Source of the DNA: Hymenolepis diminuta
Taxonomy: Eukaryota; Platyhelminthes; Cestoda; Cyclophyllidea; Hymenolepididae
DNA length: 64,000 bases
Direction: 5' to 3'
Assembly (NCBI GenBank): GCA_900708905.1
Contig: CAADRB010000062.1
Coordinates: forward strand, 312,595 to 376,594
Below the pieces are notes generated by a model. That model was not told the DNA's origin. It made no database searches and saw only the letters and a program-made list of their open reading frames with translations. Each line of letters opens with the position of its first letter. Position 1 is the first letter of the stretch. Positions 1 through 11,145 of the stretch are shown in pieces. The position numbers and the translations under genes were made by a program.

Positions 1-1088
1 AATGCCGTCGTGCACTGTTCCGTCCATAGGAATTTGCTATTTTTATTTTGGAGGTTGTAGAGGGGCTTGGCTATGTCGGCGAAGCCTTTTACGAATCGTC
101 TATAGTATCCGACTAGGCCTAGAAATCGACGGACCTCCTCTGCGTTGCGAGGGGATGGCCATTCGTGTATTTTCGATGTTTTTTCGGGATCTGTGTGGAC
201 CCCATCTTTTGATATGGTGTGACCTAAATATGTTACGACGGTCTGTAGGAATTTGCATTTCTTGGGGTTAAGCTTGAGCCCCGCTTCTCTTAGTCTAGTA
301 AATATGGCTTTCAGTCTGGCTATGTGGTCGGTGATCGTGTGGGAAAAGACTATTACGTCATCTAGGTAGACCTGGCATTGTGTGGGGGTGAGGTCACGTA
401 GTACCTGGTGCATTAAGCGTTGAAATGATGCGGGGGCGTTCATTAGCCCGAATGGCATGGTTTCGAATTCGTATAAGCCCGTTGGTACTACGAACGCTGT
501 TTTTGCCCTGGATTTTGGGTCTACCTCTACTTGCCAGTACCCGGATCTTAGGTCTAATGTGGAGAAATACTGAGATCCTGAAAGATAGTCGAAGCCGTCA
601 TCTATTCTGGGCATGGGATATTGATCCCGTTTCGTAACGGCATTGAGTTTGCGGTAGTCCATGCATAGCCGAAGGGATCCATTTTTCTTTTTAGTTACCA
701 CAATGGGTGCCGCCCAGGCGGACGATGAAGGCCTAATTACCTTATTCTTCAGTAGGTTGGCAATCTCCTCTCTGACGAACTCCTGATATTGCGTTGGGGT
801 TCTTCGTGGTCTCTGGGCGATGGGTTTCGCGTCACCTGTGTCTATAACGTGTTTGATAATGTTTGACCTGCCGGTGGGTCCGCCCTCTAGGGCGAAGATA
901 TCTTCGTTGTCTATTAGGAATGATTTTATTACCTCTGGGGGTTCGCCTAATTCGTCTATTAGTTTTTCAGCTCTAGTAGTCTTCCGGGTCTTGGGTTCTC
1001 TTGTGTTTACTGCGCGGGAGCCCAGGGAGGGGCGTTCCCGCCGAAGAGTTAGTTCGAAGATGCCATCAAGTATCAGTTTGCCTTTATC
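1..1088 (-). pseudogene. Reverse transcriptase domain, in frame after the TGA, partial
   Basis: The frame is open from just after the TGA to the window edge. Recognisable RT blocks are MDYRKLNAVTKRDQYPMPR (around 600-660), LDLRSGYWQ, TAFVVPTGLYEF, MPFGLMNAPASFQRLM, the catalytic box YLDDVIVFS (YLDD at 357-368) and the thumb/connection motif FLGLVGYYRRFVKGFADIA (around 60-125). All codons checked share phase with the upstream gag-protease. Its separation by a stop is the only defect seen. RNase H would begin close to the left edge and is not in the window. Confidence 0.85.
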
Positions 1089-2177
1089 TCAGAGGACCCT
1101 AGATTGGTGTTTTTCTAGGAAGTCCATTCCTAATAGGCCGGGGCCGTTGATGACCGACGATAGATATACTCTGTGTCGGAATTGTTGATTCCCTAACCTG
1201 AACTGTAAGTTGAAGGAACCTTCACTTTTGAAGGTTGACCCATTCGCGGCTTCCATGACAACTGTATGTTTGTGATCTATTTGCTTTCTTAACCTGACAG
1301 GGATCGTCCCTGGTTTGACAATTGAGATACTTGACCCTGTGTCTATTAGGAATTTGTGTGCCCGTGACCCAATCGTTACTTTTAAGACTGGACAGTTTCC
1401 CGAATTTAAAGTGTATAACCGTACGCTTTCGTACTTACCTTGGATGGCTCGTGAGGGTTTGGATTGCTTGAAGGAGTAGGTTCTTGGTTGCGTGGGGTTG
1501 TTTAGGCGGGGTGGGGTTTCTCGTTGGTTGGGGTTGCCCCGGGATGTGGAGAGATTCGTGGCTGCTTTGATTAGCTCGACGATGCCGGCATGTTCTAAGG
1601 GCCTGAGTTGAGTTTGCAAGGAGGGCGGTTCAACGTGAGCTATGAAGCAATTTGAGACCAGGTATTCTTGGTCTGCTGGGGAGAATCTGTTCCCCGTGGC
1701 TTCGACGAGGATTGCCTGGAGTGCCATGGCAAATTGGGCGTAGGACTCTCCCGGTTGTTGCTTACGCTGGAAGAAGTCGCTCATTGCCCTTGTCCTTTCC
1801 GTGACGCTCATTAGGTTGAGTATGATTGGTCTCGCATACTCATAGTCTGAGGTCTCGGTTATACCTTTGAGTTGGAGCCACGATCTGGTATCCCTCGGTA
1901 GGGCGGACAAGAATGCTTTCATTTTTGATGTTCGGGGGTAGTCGGCGAGGTGTAGGTCCATGGCGAGGAACCATTGGCTGAAGGGTGTTGCGGGATCGTA
2001 GGGTGTGAGTAGGGGAGGATGGTGGGCCGCTTGGACCTGCGGGTAGTAGGAACACGATGGGTAGGCATTGGGATAGGGCGTGGTAGGGTTCGAGCAGCCT
2101 TGAATCGATGGCTGCATGTAAGTGGTGTCCTGGTTGTCTGTCTTGGAGAAGATGTTCGGGGGATCGTAGGAGTCCAT
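1089..2177 (-). CDS. Retrotransposon gag and aspartic protease
   Basis: This 362-codon frame starts at an ATG (2177). Residues about 1-60 are rich in Pro, Tyr and Ser. Residues about 60-200 look like a gypsy capsid, with a block around FSQWFLAMDLHL and LPRDTRSWLQL. The protease follows, with active-site LIDTGSS (Asp at residue 279) and the late motif GLLGMDFL. No CCHC zinc knuckle is visible between capsid and protease, where many gypsy gags carry one. The frame ends at TGA (1089-1091) near the protease C terminus, but the same frame is open again directly downstream as RT. The stop is therefore either a point mutation or a readthrough site. Confidence 0.85.
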   Translation of the reverse strand: MDSYDPPNIFSKTDNQDTTYMQPSIQGCSNPTTPYPNAYPSCSYYPQVQAAHHPPLLTPYDPATPFSQWFLAMDLHLADYPRTSKMKAFLSALPRDTRSWLQLKGITETSDYEYARPIILNLMSVTERTRAMSDFFQRKQQPGESYAQFAMALQAILVEATGNRFSPADQEYLVSNCFIAHVEPPSLQTQLRPLEHAGIVELIKAATNLSTSRGNPNQRETPPRLNNPTQPRTYSFKQSKPSRAIQGKYESVRLYTLNSGNCPVLKVTIGSRAHKFLIDTGSSISIVKPGTIPVRLRKQIDHKHTVVMEAANGSTFKSEGSFNLQFRLGNQQFRHRVYLSSVINGPGLLGMDFLEKHQSRVL

Positions 2178-2204
2178 TGTCGTCGTTGCTTTTCGCTGCC
2201 ACCA

Positions 2205-2629
2205 GTATAAGATCCACCGGAATCTGACAGGAGAACCAAGGTCAATTCCAAGAGACGTTTACTAAACACCAAGGGTATAACAAGTTGGGGTTGGAAAAGT
2301 TCGATTTAATAGCAGAGGGGCAGGTGTTGGTGAGCTGGAGAGTAACGTTGGGAATCGCGGGCCGAGCGCAGTCACGTGTAGGCCGGAGGGCGGTATTCCG
2401 GCCCTTTTACCTATTCGGGCTTTTTCTCCTTCTCTTTCTCGGAAGGTGTCCCAGTGGTTGGCTCTTCCACGTAGGCCCTCATTGGTTCTCTCCATGGGAT
2501 GGCTTGTGATTGGTGGTATGAAAAGAAAAAGAGAAATGATTGGTTAGTTTAAACTCTAGTTTCGGTTTCGTCGCCATTAATGGCGGCGCCCTATACCTTG
2601 TGTCTTACACTTTATAAAGTTCTGTCACA
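2205..2629 (-). repeat. Probable 5' LTR and leader of the gypsy element
   Basis: On the minus strand a TGTGACAG start at 2629 is followed within about 15 nt by a TATA-like TTTATAAA, then about 400 bp of non-coding sequence, and then a TGGTGGCAGCG run (about 2194-2204) that could be the primer-binding site just before the gag ATG. This order fits an LTR plus primer site. The exact LTR end is not certain because the second LTR is outside the window. The tRNA primer is not identified. Confidence 0.4.
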
Positions 2630-2812
2630 TTTGAATTTATCTTTTCTCTATTACTTTTTTGTAAATATTTCAGGATTGTTAACTGCAATTACATTAGTTG
2701 GTAATGTGGTATTGAAGAAGAACTTCTTAATTTATAAATTCGTGCAGAAAATGCCCCCAAAAACAGATGAACCTGAAAATTTCATGTAAAGTGAGTAAGC
2801 AAATCACATGAA

Positions 2813-3240
2813 ACAATTGTTCAGAAAAAACCTTGGTGACACCCCTGAGGGAAGAGTTTGAAGGATGAATCCCTATGCGTTTCTTAAATTTTTATCTATG
2901 TCATCACCAATCACTGAGACCTAGTTATCTCGGTCTCACGGTGGTGCTTAGTGTTTGACCCTACTTCAACCCCAAACTCCTCGTTGAGGACCATCGTGTA
3001 TCTTGAAGTGGTTTATTTTACTTAACGAGATAAGCTAACTAAGTGGTCTCCAAATAAACAATGCTAGGGTTCTGTTTCCCCGATTGGTGACGTCCGGCAC
3101 CACGCCATCTGTTTATACTCCTTCTCCTATATAATACTATATAATGCCATGTTTGACAGACAAAAAAAACACTAGACACACGCTTCTCTCTCATCTCTCT
3201 CGTACTCGGTTGAATTTTCTTTGTGGTTTGATCAATACAT
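2813..3240 (+). repeat. Possible LTR of a second, older retroelement
   Basis: This stretch starts TGTTCAG, carries a TATA-like cluster at about 3128-3146 (two ATATAAT-type boxes), and ends near an ACA followed by a TTTTGGCCTAA run resembling a worn primer-binding site. A gag-like fragment follows on the same strand, which supports the reading. It also contains a hairpin with GAGACC/GGTCTC arms (2904-2946). No second copy is in the window, so this is inference. Confidence 0.3.
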
Positions 3241-3379
3241 TTTGGCCTAATTGGCTCTTAGTGTTCTGCTCTAAAGCTGTTCTTAGCTGTTAGTTATGGT
3301 CCTGATTTCTGCAATCAAGATTAGTTCATCGTGTCATTCCTTGGAGACTGGGGATCGCAGAACACACGGAACTGGATGA

Positions 3380-3725
3380 TCTTAAATTCAAAGTGGCAGT
3401 ATCCATCCTCTGCGAAATCAGCGAAATTTCGCAAGCGCCTTAAGTATCTAACATTAAGAGGCCTGGTGAGGATTGGATTTATTACATTACTCGGGTGAAG
3501 GAAAATTTTGAACAATCGGACTTCAAATCTTTTCAAACGATCACTTTAAATGCCATTTGTTCCTTTTTACTCTGCAGGCTTCCCTTTATTCGGATGTCCA
3601 TGTAAGAATTCTTAATTTGATCGAACAAAATCATGATATCGCTTTACGGGATTTAGGTGATAAGTGTCGAAGAATGAACGCCGTCATGGATGACAGCTAT
3701 GGTCTAGCAGAGTACCGATGAACAT
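3380..3725 (+). pseudogene. Decayed retroelement gag fragment (K02A2.6-like)
   Basis: Two reading frames carry matching pieces of a gag of the kind found in K02A2.6-like gypsy polyproteins. One piece (about 3455-3565) contains GEDWIYYITRVKENFEQ. A second, shifted frame (about 3590-3715) contains VRILNLIEQNHDIALRDL and then DKCRRMNAVMDDS, like the late capsid segment that ends in a Cys-Arg-Arg type motif. At least one frameshift and an upstream stop separate them. Recognition is by eye from family pattern, not by search. Confidence 0.4.
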
Positions 3726-5655
3726 GGTTTTGTAAGAAGAATTGCGCAACCATCCAGGAAGAAGTGACAGGGTAGTATTTCCCTTAATTCAATTAGTATT
3801 TTATATTTTCTTCCCATTGTCATTTAAAATAGCGCTTATCTTTTGTTCGTATGAACTATTATGAATTACGATATACTGTACATCGTTCAAGTTAAACTGT
3901 AGGGAGTTTTCGTTATATCATTGAGGGCTTCCCGTCTTCCTTCTTCCCATCTGGGATATGGTGTTGTAGATTGTATAAGTTTATCAGTTTGATGTAGTTA
4001 TATAAAGTTGATTGCTTTATTTACTGTTACGTATTTTCGTTTAATTTTTATTCTGATACCGTTAAGTCTGTTTGGTTTTCAGTTTGATGTTTTATATAAG
4101 GTTGGTTGTATTGCTTAGTAATGAGATTTTTATTTGAATTCTGATTATTATTGTTTTTTAATGTCGATATTCTGTAATTATCATCTTTGTATATTTATAT
4201 GAAGTTGTTTGTTAAGTTTGCTGTAAGGATTTTTCATTCGGTTTTGTTTTGATATTCTTATATATTGTTTGTTTTCTTTACAATTAAAGCCGTTTAGTTG
4301 GTTATATTTTTATATTTTTTTGAAGACCGTATTTGTTTCTAACACTAAGAAGGTTTGTTTAGTTTTTAGTTTGATATTTTTTATCCATCGTTATTTGCTT
4401 GCTTTGATGTTAAGACTGTCCATTTGGTTTTTATTTTGATGGGATGCGGCTATTAAAACAACTTTGTCGCTTGAATATCGTTCGTATGTCCTATGGCAGA
4501 TGAGATAATCACCGAATGTGATGGCGAATATGTATATGTGAGACTGGAAAGGACACTTGGGTTCACAAACAACGATGACCAAGATGGTCTCTCACTCCCC
4601 AATTGCAGTTCCCAATGTAGTCAAGGGCTCGATAGCATTACTTTCGTCTCCTGGTCAATCTCGTGACAAAGACGAACGAGTGACTGAAATGATAGTGCTG
4701 ATGTTATAGATGTGATCATCAAACGAGGTGACACAACATTAAGAGAATAAAATGAATAATTCAAGTCACTTGTATCACTAGAACAGGTTGGTGGTGGTCG
4801 GAAAAGCCACCCCAATTACTTGATAAATTAACGATGTGAGTGCAGTCAGACAATTTCGGCGCAGACGACTGAGTTCTTCGATGCTGTATAGGAACTCGAT
4901 GAGATAACATTTCGTACAGTAGTCACACCACATCTCGCGGAATCGGAGACCCGGTATATCCTCATGAAACATTGACGAAATCATCCACTACCTTTTTGCC
5001 GAATGAAATGGTCGGGAAGCAGAAGTGGCACTTTGGCTTGAAAGTTAAAGTTTTCGGTCTAGTCACTCATGAATCGAAGCAGACAGTTTGTTAGAAGTTC
5101 TGCTAGTTGTATCCCGAATGGTATCCTCAATGGTTCATTTCTTGGTGTGTACCTTTCTCAAATATCACCTCGGAATCAGGTACTCGATATGAGAGAATTT
5201 CTAGCCTTCTTTCTCATTGTCCGATAGTAGGTTCCTGTAAAACCCAGTGTTGTCTCGAATTTGGCTTATCAAGGTAAAAAATATACCGCACCAACCTATA
5301 ACATGTGCAAAATAAATACCGGACAAACTTTCCGGGATCCTTGAAAGAAATGATGCGGATAGTGGATAACATCATGACACTATTTCTTCAATGATGCGAC
5401 ATTCCTTCTATGTGGCCCCAAACCACATTATTACAATTGTTTAATATAAAGTCACATAATCATCCAGGTATACGTCTATACAAATCCATATTTATAAAAA
5501 TAACACTATGTAAACGTTATGTAGATAATAAAATGTTATATATAGGATCTGTTCTAATAGATAACTGACACTTAAGTAAATGCACTAGTTACCGATACAA
5601 ACTGACCAAATTCATTATGTCAGAACGTGTTGTACGTTAATTGTATGGTTCCGTG
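3726..5655. other. Intergenic, no gene recognised
   Basis: The first part (to about 4430) is T-rich and featureless. From about 4440 to 5300 the composition is more balanced and short open stretches occur in several frames, which may be the worn body of the retroelement whose gag lies upstream. No protein motif was recognised on either strand. Confidence 0.4.
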
Positions 5656-5659
5656 CTTT

Positions 5660-6005
5660 GCACACACCATGTAAGCGGGTTCGTTCGAATTAAACGGAAT
5701 TAAAAGGGAGAAAATGAGAAATTTTACATGGAGGACTAATTTTCGGGAAATATTGTCTTCTTTTATGTTATAATTATTTAAAAATATAACATTATAATAA
5801 TATGCAATCCATCGTTATAAAAGAGGTTATTCGGTTGTTCCTTTTTTATCGTTAGGCCACAAGACGGATCGTTCTATACTATGAGTCGCTTTATAATCTT
5901 AATATAAATAAATTCGTTTGAACAAAGTAGAATTAAAAAAGTGGAAAATAAAGAATCATAAATAGATGAATTATTTTGGTGGAAAATATTGCATTCTTTC
6001 TATTA
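5660..6005 (-). repeat. Two partial, tandem copies of dispersed repeat family A
   Basis: About 5660-5790 and 5860-6005 both carry the family A core seen at 45119, 48996 and 49880: an AAATTCGTT(C/T)GAA-type block, then GGAATTAAAA, then a GAATTATTTTGG..AAAATATT block ending in TTCTTT. Both are in the same orientation as the 49880-50140 copy. They are more diverged than the three right-hand copies. Confidence 0.5.
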
Positions 6006-6353
6006 ACCTAAATACGAACAATAAAATCTTGTCTATTTCCTTTTGTTCTGCTACCTTTTAACAGCATCCAACCAAGATTGACGGATTTGTCTAAATTATA
6101 AGGGACAATTTCTTTGGTAGCTAAAATTTCACTGTGACAAACTTCGCCAAAACATGGTCCAACTCCTTGTAATAGATTAATGTGACTAAAATACGTCTTC
6201 TAAAGTTCTCTTCATCAGAAAATCTTGTCAAAACCCCCCACATCTTCGAAGATATTAATTAACAAATGTGATTGATGTGTCAATAGTCGTTATATTTACT
6301 GAAGTTCCATACAAGGATAACTCAAATTACAGTAAATCATTAATAGTCATTTA

Positions 6354-9300
6354 CTAAGCCAAAAATTTCGTCAAGTTCATAAGACACTCGTTTGCACTTC
6401 CGATAACTTTCCCACTGCAACCAAGCGACTCCGCATCCCCAAACGCACCATTCTTTAATGCCATAGCTTCCATCGCCATTTGTCGAACTCTATTCAAGAA
6501 CTTAGCCTTGGACAACTTCGGCTTCTTCTTGTAAATCACATACACCACGGCGGTTTCAAACTCATGTTTGACAATCATCTGAAGGGCAGAACCACACTCC
6601 TTCTCAATCTTCTCTTCCAGATTGGAAGAAGAGACTATCCTCTGTTGAAAAATGCATGCAATTCCCTGAGTCAGTAGGTGCTTTTTGGCAGATCCCATGA
6701 AGGAAAAGAAATCTGGGTCTAATTTGTCGTCCTCTGGGGCGCTATAACACATCATAGCGTATTGCTGACATTCTTCTTGACTTTCAACATACATGATGTC
6801 AGAATTCAAATCATTTGCAAGACTCTTGAGGTTGTCTCCGTCGATTTTCACACAAAGTTGATTCATTATGGCCTTATGAAGACAAGAAGGTACTCCCTGA
6901 TAGAAGAATTTCGCACCCAAGTAGCCGAGATTGTCAGCCAATCGTCGTGTAAGTGTGATCCAAGTGAGAAGGAGAATCGCTAGGGGATCGGAAAAGCCAT
7001 CAGAGCTGATAAATCTATAGACGCTGCCAGAGGTTAAACTTTGAACAAGGAGTCGGGGTGGTGGTTTTCGCTTTTTGAGAGCCTCCGTTATCAAAGCATA
7101 GGGGGGAATTTCTTTGATTTCCCTCATTTGAAGATAGTTGTCAGGAGTGCTGTAAATTGGAGCCTACAATTGATGAAAAGAAACAACTTAATAAAATCAG
7201 AAAAAAGTTTTCGATGAATAAATATAATTTTTCTGCCCTTATCATTATAATACTCCAGTGAAAATCTAATCAGAACCAGTGACAACCATGATTCTCGGAC
7301 TCGGACAACGAAATTGCAGAGCTCTTATATTTTATCTTGGACATAAGGAGAAAATGTGGGCGAAATAAAAATCGCAATTAACACCACCATAAAGCCTTAA
7401 TTTTAAGGAAGGAGTAGTATCACCGTCCAAATTTGAACTTCGTGTGTACTCTCAGATAAAGTTGAACTGATTCGTGAAATGCAGGGTCATTAAATATAAA
7501 CGAAAGCAACTTCTAGCCCACATTTAGCATAATTATCGGCCAAACATCCTTAAAGCGTCACTCTAATCGAAGTGAAGAGGACATGCCAATTTTAATTACA
7601 AGGAGGTCTCAAACACAGCTAGAGCTGCAAGACGGAAATCACTGAATTCCCACCCAGAAACTGCATTATTGAATGCTGTCCAGATGGCATCTTTGCAGAT
7701 ATCAAGTAGCTTACATTTCGAACAACACTAGCCAGAGGTGAAGCACACAGACCATCTGAGAGTTGAGACTTCGCGACATCGAGGGAGGTGAACCGAAGAG
7801 AGGGGTTGGGGAAAGCAAGCACGGCACAGGTTAGTCGTCCCATACTATTGAGGGCCTCCAGGGCACCCTCTGGAGATGCGAAGGAGACAGCTTGAGCTTG
7901 GGGGACCAGAAGAACACCCTTGGGTTGGGGTTTGCGGTTGCCAAGGGATGTGGATGAAACAATACGACAAGTGAACATGACGGTACCTGTCTCCTCATGA
8001 ACGATTTCGAACTCGCGCTTGTCTTTGGTCCTGCTGGTGAAAAAACAAAAGTACATCCTTAAAACCTATTCAAACCTCAACAATTATTGTATAAAAAAAA
8101 CCTGAGCTATTTAGGTTACGTACTGAAGACACAATGAGTGAACTAAATTTGATGTTGGTTAATGTGAAAGTCAGAACAATTGTCCATAACACCTTATTAA
8201 TTTAGGGATCTCAGTAAGCTGCAACTTGAGTTGTCTAGCCGATAAAAGGAAGGTCAAGGAATACGTGTGAAGGAAATGTGGTGGCCGACTGTTTACCGAA
8301 TTAGAAGTCTAGAGCATAATCTTTAAATTGGTCTCATTCCATGAATCACATAGAAAAATACATCAACAAGACGTAAATACAGTCAACTTCTTTTAACCAT
8401 TCATTTGTCAACAAGAAAAGCAGATGGTTAAATGCTAGTTTCATAAGGACAAAGATACTCAGATAAGCTATTGACATTTATTATTCCAATTTCACTCGAC
8501 AAGAACATGTCTCTGGCTTTGACCTTGAACTCAGAAGCTTCGAGTCTCAAAATGTGATTGTACCATTATAACCAGTTGCAAAATAAAAAATCAAAAATTA
8601 CATACATCCAACAGAAAAGATGAGTGTTAGTGGATAGAAAAATAGTGATGCGAAATTTAATTATGGGCCCATTGCCAGGTAAGAAAAGGCAAAAGAAATA
8701 ATAAATATAGGTTACTTTACAGTCTAATTAAAAGCATTTTATAGTGAACATGCGCCATCATTGACAAAATCATTTTTACATAGCAAAAATGAATTTAACG
8801 AAGACAAGACAATCGTATTTTCACATAGATTAATAGCATATAAAGTTGATGATTAACCCAACAGCAAATTTGAAAGTTAATTTTTTCCTAACATCTAATA
8901 CTCAGACAGTGACTACTAGATAACCGAAAATGACAGCATCCAAATTAATACAATATTATCAACAGATAACAGAAATCAAATAAAACCAAAAAGCGACATT
9001 TTCCTGTCATTTAACTTAATCAATACTAACGGTTTCAGACACCGAAGCATACGCTTCATCGAGACGGAAGTTTGAGACCCAACTGATTTTATTATATTGA
9101 TCGAATTAACAGACACTTAACCCGTTAAAATACCGTAAGAACCAAAAGATATGTACGAAATTAACACATTAGAGTTAAAAAACGATGATCGCAAAAAGGG
9201 AAATTAAATAAACTCGACTACTCGAATGTCATCATTGACGTTAGGGAAAATAATCATTACAAGCATTCAAGGCCTAATTAAGCGATTTTACACGAGGGAG

Positions 9301-11145
9301 GATGCCTATTATAATCTTCATGTGACTCTAACTTACTTAATCCGGCTCTGGTCCAGTACACACGAAGTTTGTAGGTACTTTATCCAATCAATCAGACGCT
9401 GCTTCATAGCTAGTGTATCCTCCTTATCATGTCGACTTGGCTGGTCTTCTCCGACAGCTTTCAGGCGGAGCTGGGGAAGAGATGGAGAAGCCTTCATCTT
9501 TGTCATAACAAAGGCAAAGAGAGGCATGGATACAGAGTCCCCATCGATGTCCCTTCGTTCAGGATTGGTCACTTGGAAACAGCTCACTATATATTCACTA
9601 CCTCTGAGTAAGAATAAACAATAGATTCAATTGGACTACAGTGAATCAAACATTGAAGTCAGTAAAAATAACAAAGCGAAATAACTCCAATAAGCACTGG
9701 GATAAAAGAGCTAGAGTAAAACAGTCTCTCTACTATTACCACAAATCGTGACACTAAAACTAAATCAAATTATATTAGAATGAACTAATAATAATATAAT
9801 AATGAAATCCTCATATAAATTTTTTTGGAGTGGGGGGAGACTAATTACAACTCATTGATTGCTTGTTGAAGAGAAATGGATTTCATTAAGATAAATGGGA
9901 AAATTATACTTAATAATAGACAGATAGATAGTAATAAGATAAACTTCACGAAGTTATTCCAAACTAAGAGAAAAGATGTGCATAATCACGAATAGTAGAG
10001 CAAATCGGAGGCAAATTTAGTCAAGGTAAACAAATGTATTAACCAATCTATACTAGTTAGCAATGCTATTTAGGTTTCCACAAAAGTGCGAAATATACAG
10101 TTGAAATGAGAACGAAACCCCCTTAAGAAACTGTTTAAGATGACAGAACACTATGATTGAAGTACTGCCACAAAATTATCTCTATGTCTATTTTTGTTAA
10201 TTAGATATGAATCTACGGCAACATAGACAGGTTCCAGCAAACTAAACCATTCTTTCATCGATGGACTGCCTAATATTAGGCGATAATGGAATCAGTAATC
10301 ATATTTGGTCTACATAGCCGGACTATTAGAAACAAATGATACACAACAAATGCTATCATTCAAAGATGTAACGGTTTAAATTAAATGAAAACCGTCAATA
10401 TAGGATGAAAGTTTAAGAACACTGAGCCAATCTTTAAAAAAATATAAAGATAGCTGATTAGAAAGAGCACAAAGTGATTATAAAAGTTCCGAATAAGGAA
10501 ACAGATGTTTGAAGTATTACTACCAATTCCCTCGAGAATAAAGATGTTAGATTTAAAAACGTGGTGATGGAAAAAAACACACATCTTTAGGACTTACTCT
10601 TTGAGAAAATAATCAGCAATGTGTCTAACGATATGATCCTGAGCCAAAGTGACAATAATATATCGACCGAAGAGGGACAGAACCGAACCTATCTGTTCAA
10701 AGTACTGATCGACTTTGGCTTCTTCCATCTTTCCATTGTCAATGGCATCAAGAGTACCCTTGTCTATAATGCAGTTGAAATATTTAGAGGGTAAATCTAA
10801 ACGGTTTAAATCGGACTGAAGTTTGAAGACATCGACGAGTTCAAATCGCAAATTTGGACGTGAGGAGATAGCAAGCTCTCGAGACTGTTCAATGGCCTTT
10901 TGACTGTAATCGATGCCAAGGTAGGATGCACAACCAATTTTGTCATAAATATTGGCAGACAGAACCGAATTACCACAGCCAACCTCCAATAGTGAGTCAG
11001 TTTTGCGAATATTTTGGGCGAAAATCTCAACGAGTGTGGCGAAATCCCCATACCACTCGAAAGATGTGCCACGTTTAGTGAAAAAATTATTCCAGTAGTC
11101 AGAACTGCCAAAATCTTCCAGTTTCTTTGGTAAGATCGAAGACAT
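6354..11145 (-). CDS. METTL13: METTL13: eEF1A lysine and N-terminal methyltransferase, four exons
   Basis: Exons (minus): 10598-11145, 9337-9603, 7715-8030 (or -8033) and 6354-7163. Phases join cleanly (2, 2, 0) to give 646 aa; human METTL13 has 699. The N-terminal domain has GSSDYW and FEWYG near the start, SAM motif I LEVGCGNS (about 53-60), LGIDY (76-80) and DKGTLDA (128-134). Exon 2 carries MPLFAFVMTK, matching the human LPVFAFIMTK linker. In exon 4 the C-terminal spermidine-synthase-like domain aligns up to the QMAMEAM helix, but its glycine-rich SAM motif and the following acidic residue are replaced (see findings). In mammals the N-terminal domain methylates eEF1A Lys55 and the C-terminal domain its N terminus (established for METTL13). 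Start: only in-frame ATG, at 11145. Introns are 994, about 1,306 and 551 nt. Confidence 0.92.
8030..8036 (-). promoter_or_regulatory. METTL13: Tandem splice acceptor (CAGCAG) of METTL13 exon 3
   Basis: The minus strand reads CACCAGCAGGACC at the intron 2/exon 3 border. Use of the first CAG adds one codon (Asn-Arg-Thr) and use of the second gives Lys-Thr; both keep frame. This is a NAGNAG arrangement, expected to give two protein forms differing by one residue. Confidence 0.5.
8034..9336 (-). other. METTL13 intron 2
   Basis: About 1.3 kb of AT-rich sequence between a GTAAGT donor (9331-9336) and the CAGCAG acceptor. No further coding sequence, RNA gene or recognisable repeat was seen. Confidence 0.7.

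Larger units (their letters stand above)
1..2629 (-). mobile_element. Ty3/gypsy LTR retrotransposon, 5' part, cut by the window edge
   Basis: The minus strand reads in order: a possible 5' LTR, a short leader, gag, aspartic protease and reverse transcriptase, running off the left edge before RNase H and integrase. Gag, protease and RT share one frame, broken only by a TGA at 1089-1091. Base composition is clearly less AT-rich than the surrounding DNA, as expected for a recent insertion. The Ty3/gypsy assignment rests on the YLDD box and on the protease-RT order. The 3' LTR and target-site duplication lie outside the window, so insertion age cannot be judged. Confidence 0.9.

Noticed and set aside
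820..1188. Plus-strand frame over the gypsy element
   Set aside because: Shadow of the minus-strand protease-RT reading frame.
2580..2789. 70-codon plus-strand frame starting ATGGCGGCGCCC
   Set aside because: It overlaps the possible LTR edge, has no domain and leads nowhere.
6354..9603. Reading the three METTL13 3' exons as separate unknown genes
   Set aside because: Splice-phase joining and alignment to METTL13 along its whole length show they are one gene.
9226..9624. 132-codon plus-strand open frame
   Set aside because: It is antisense to METTL13 exon 2, whose protein alignment and splice phases are convincing.
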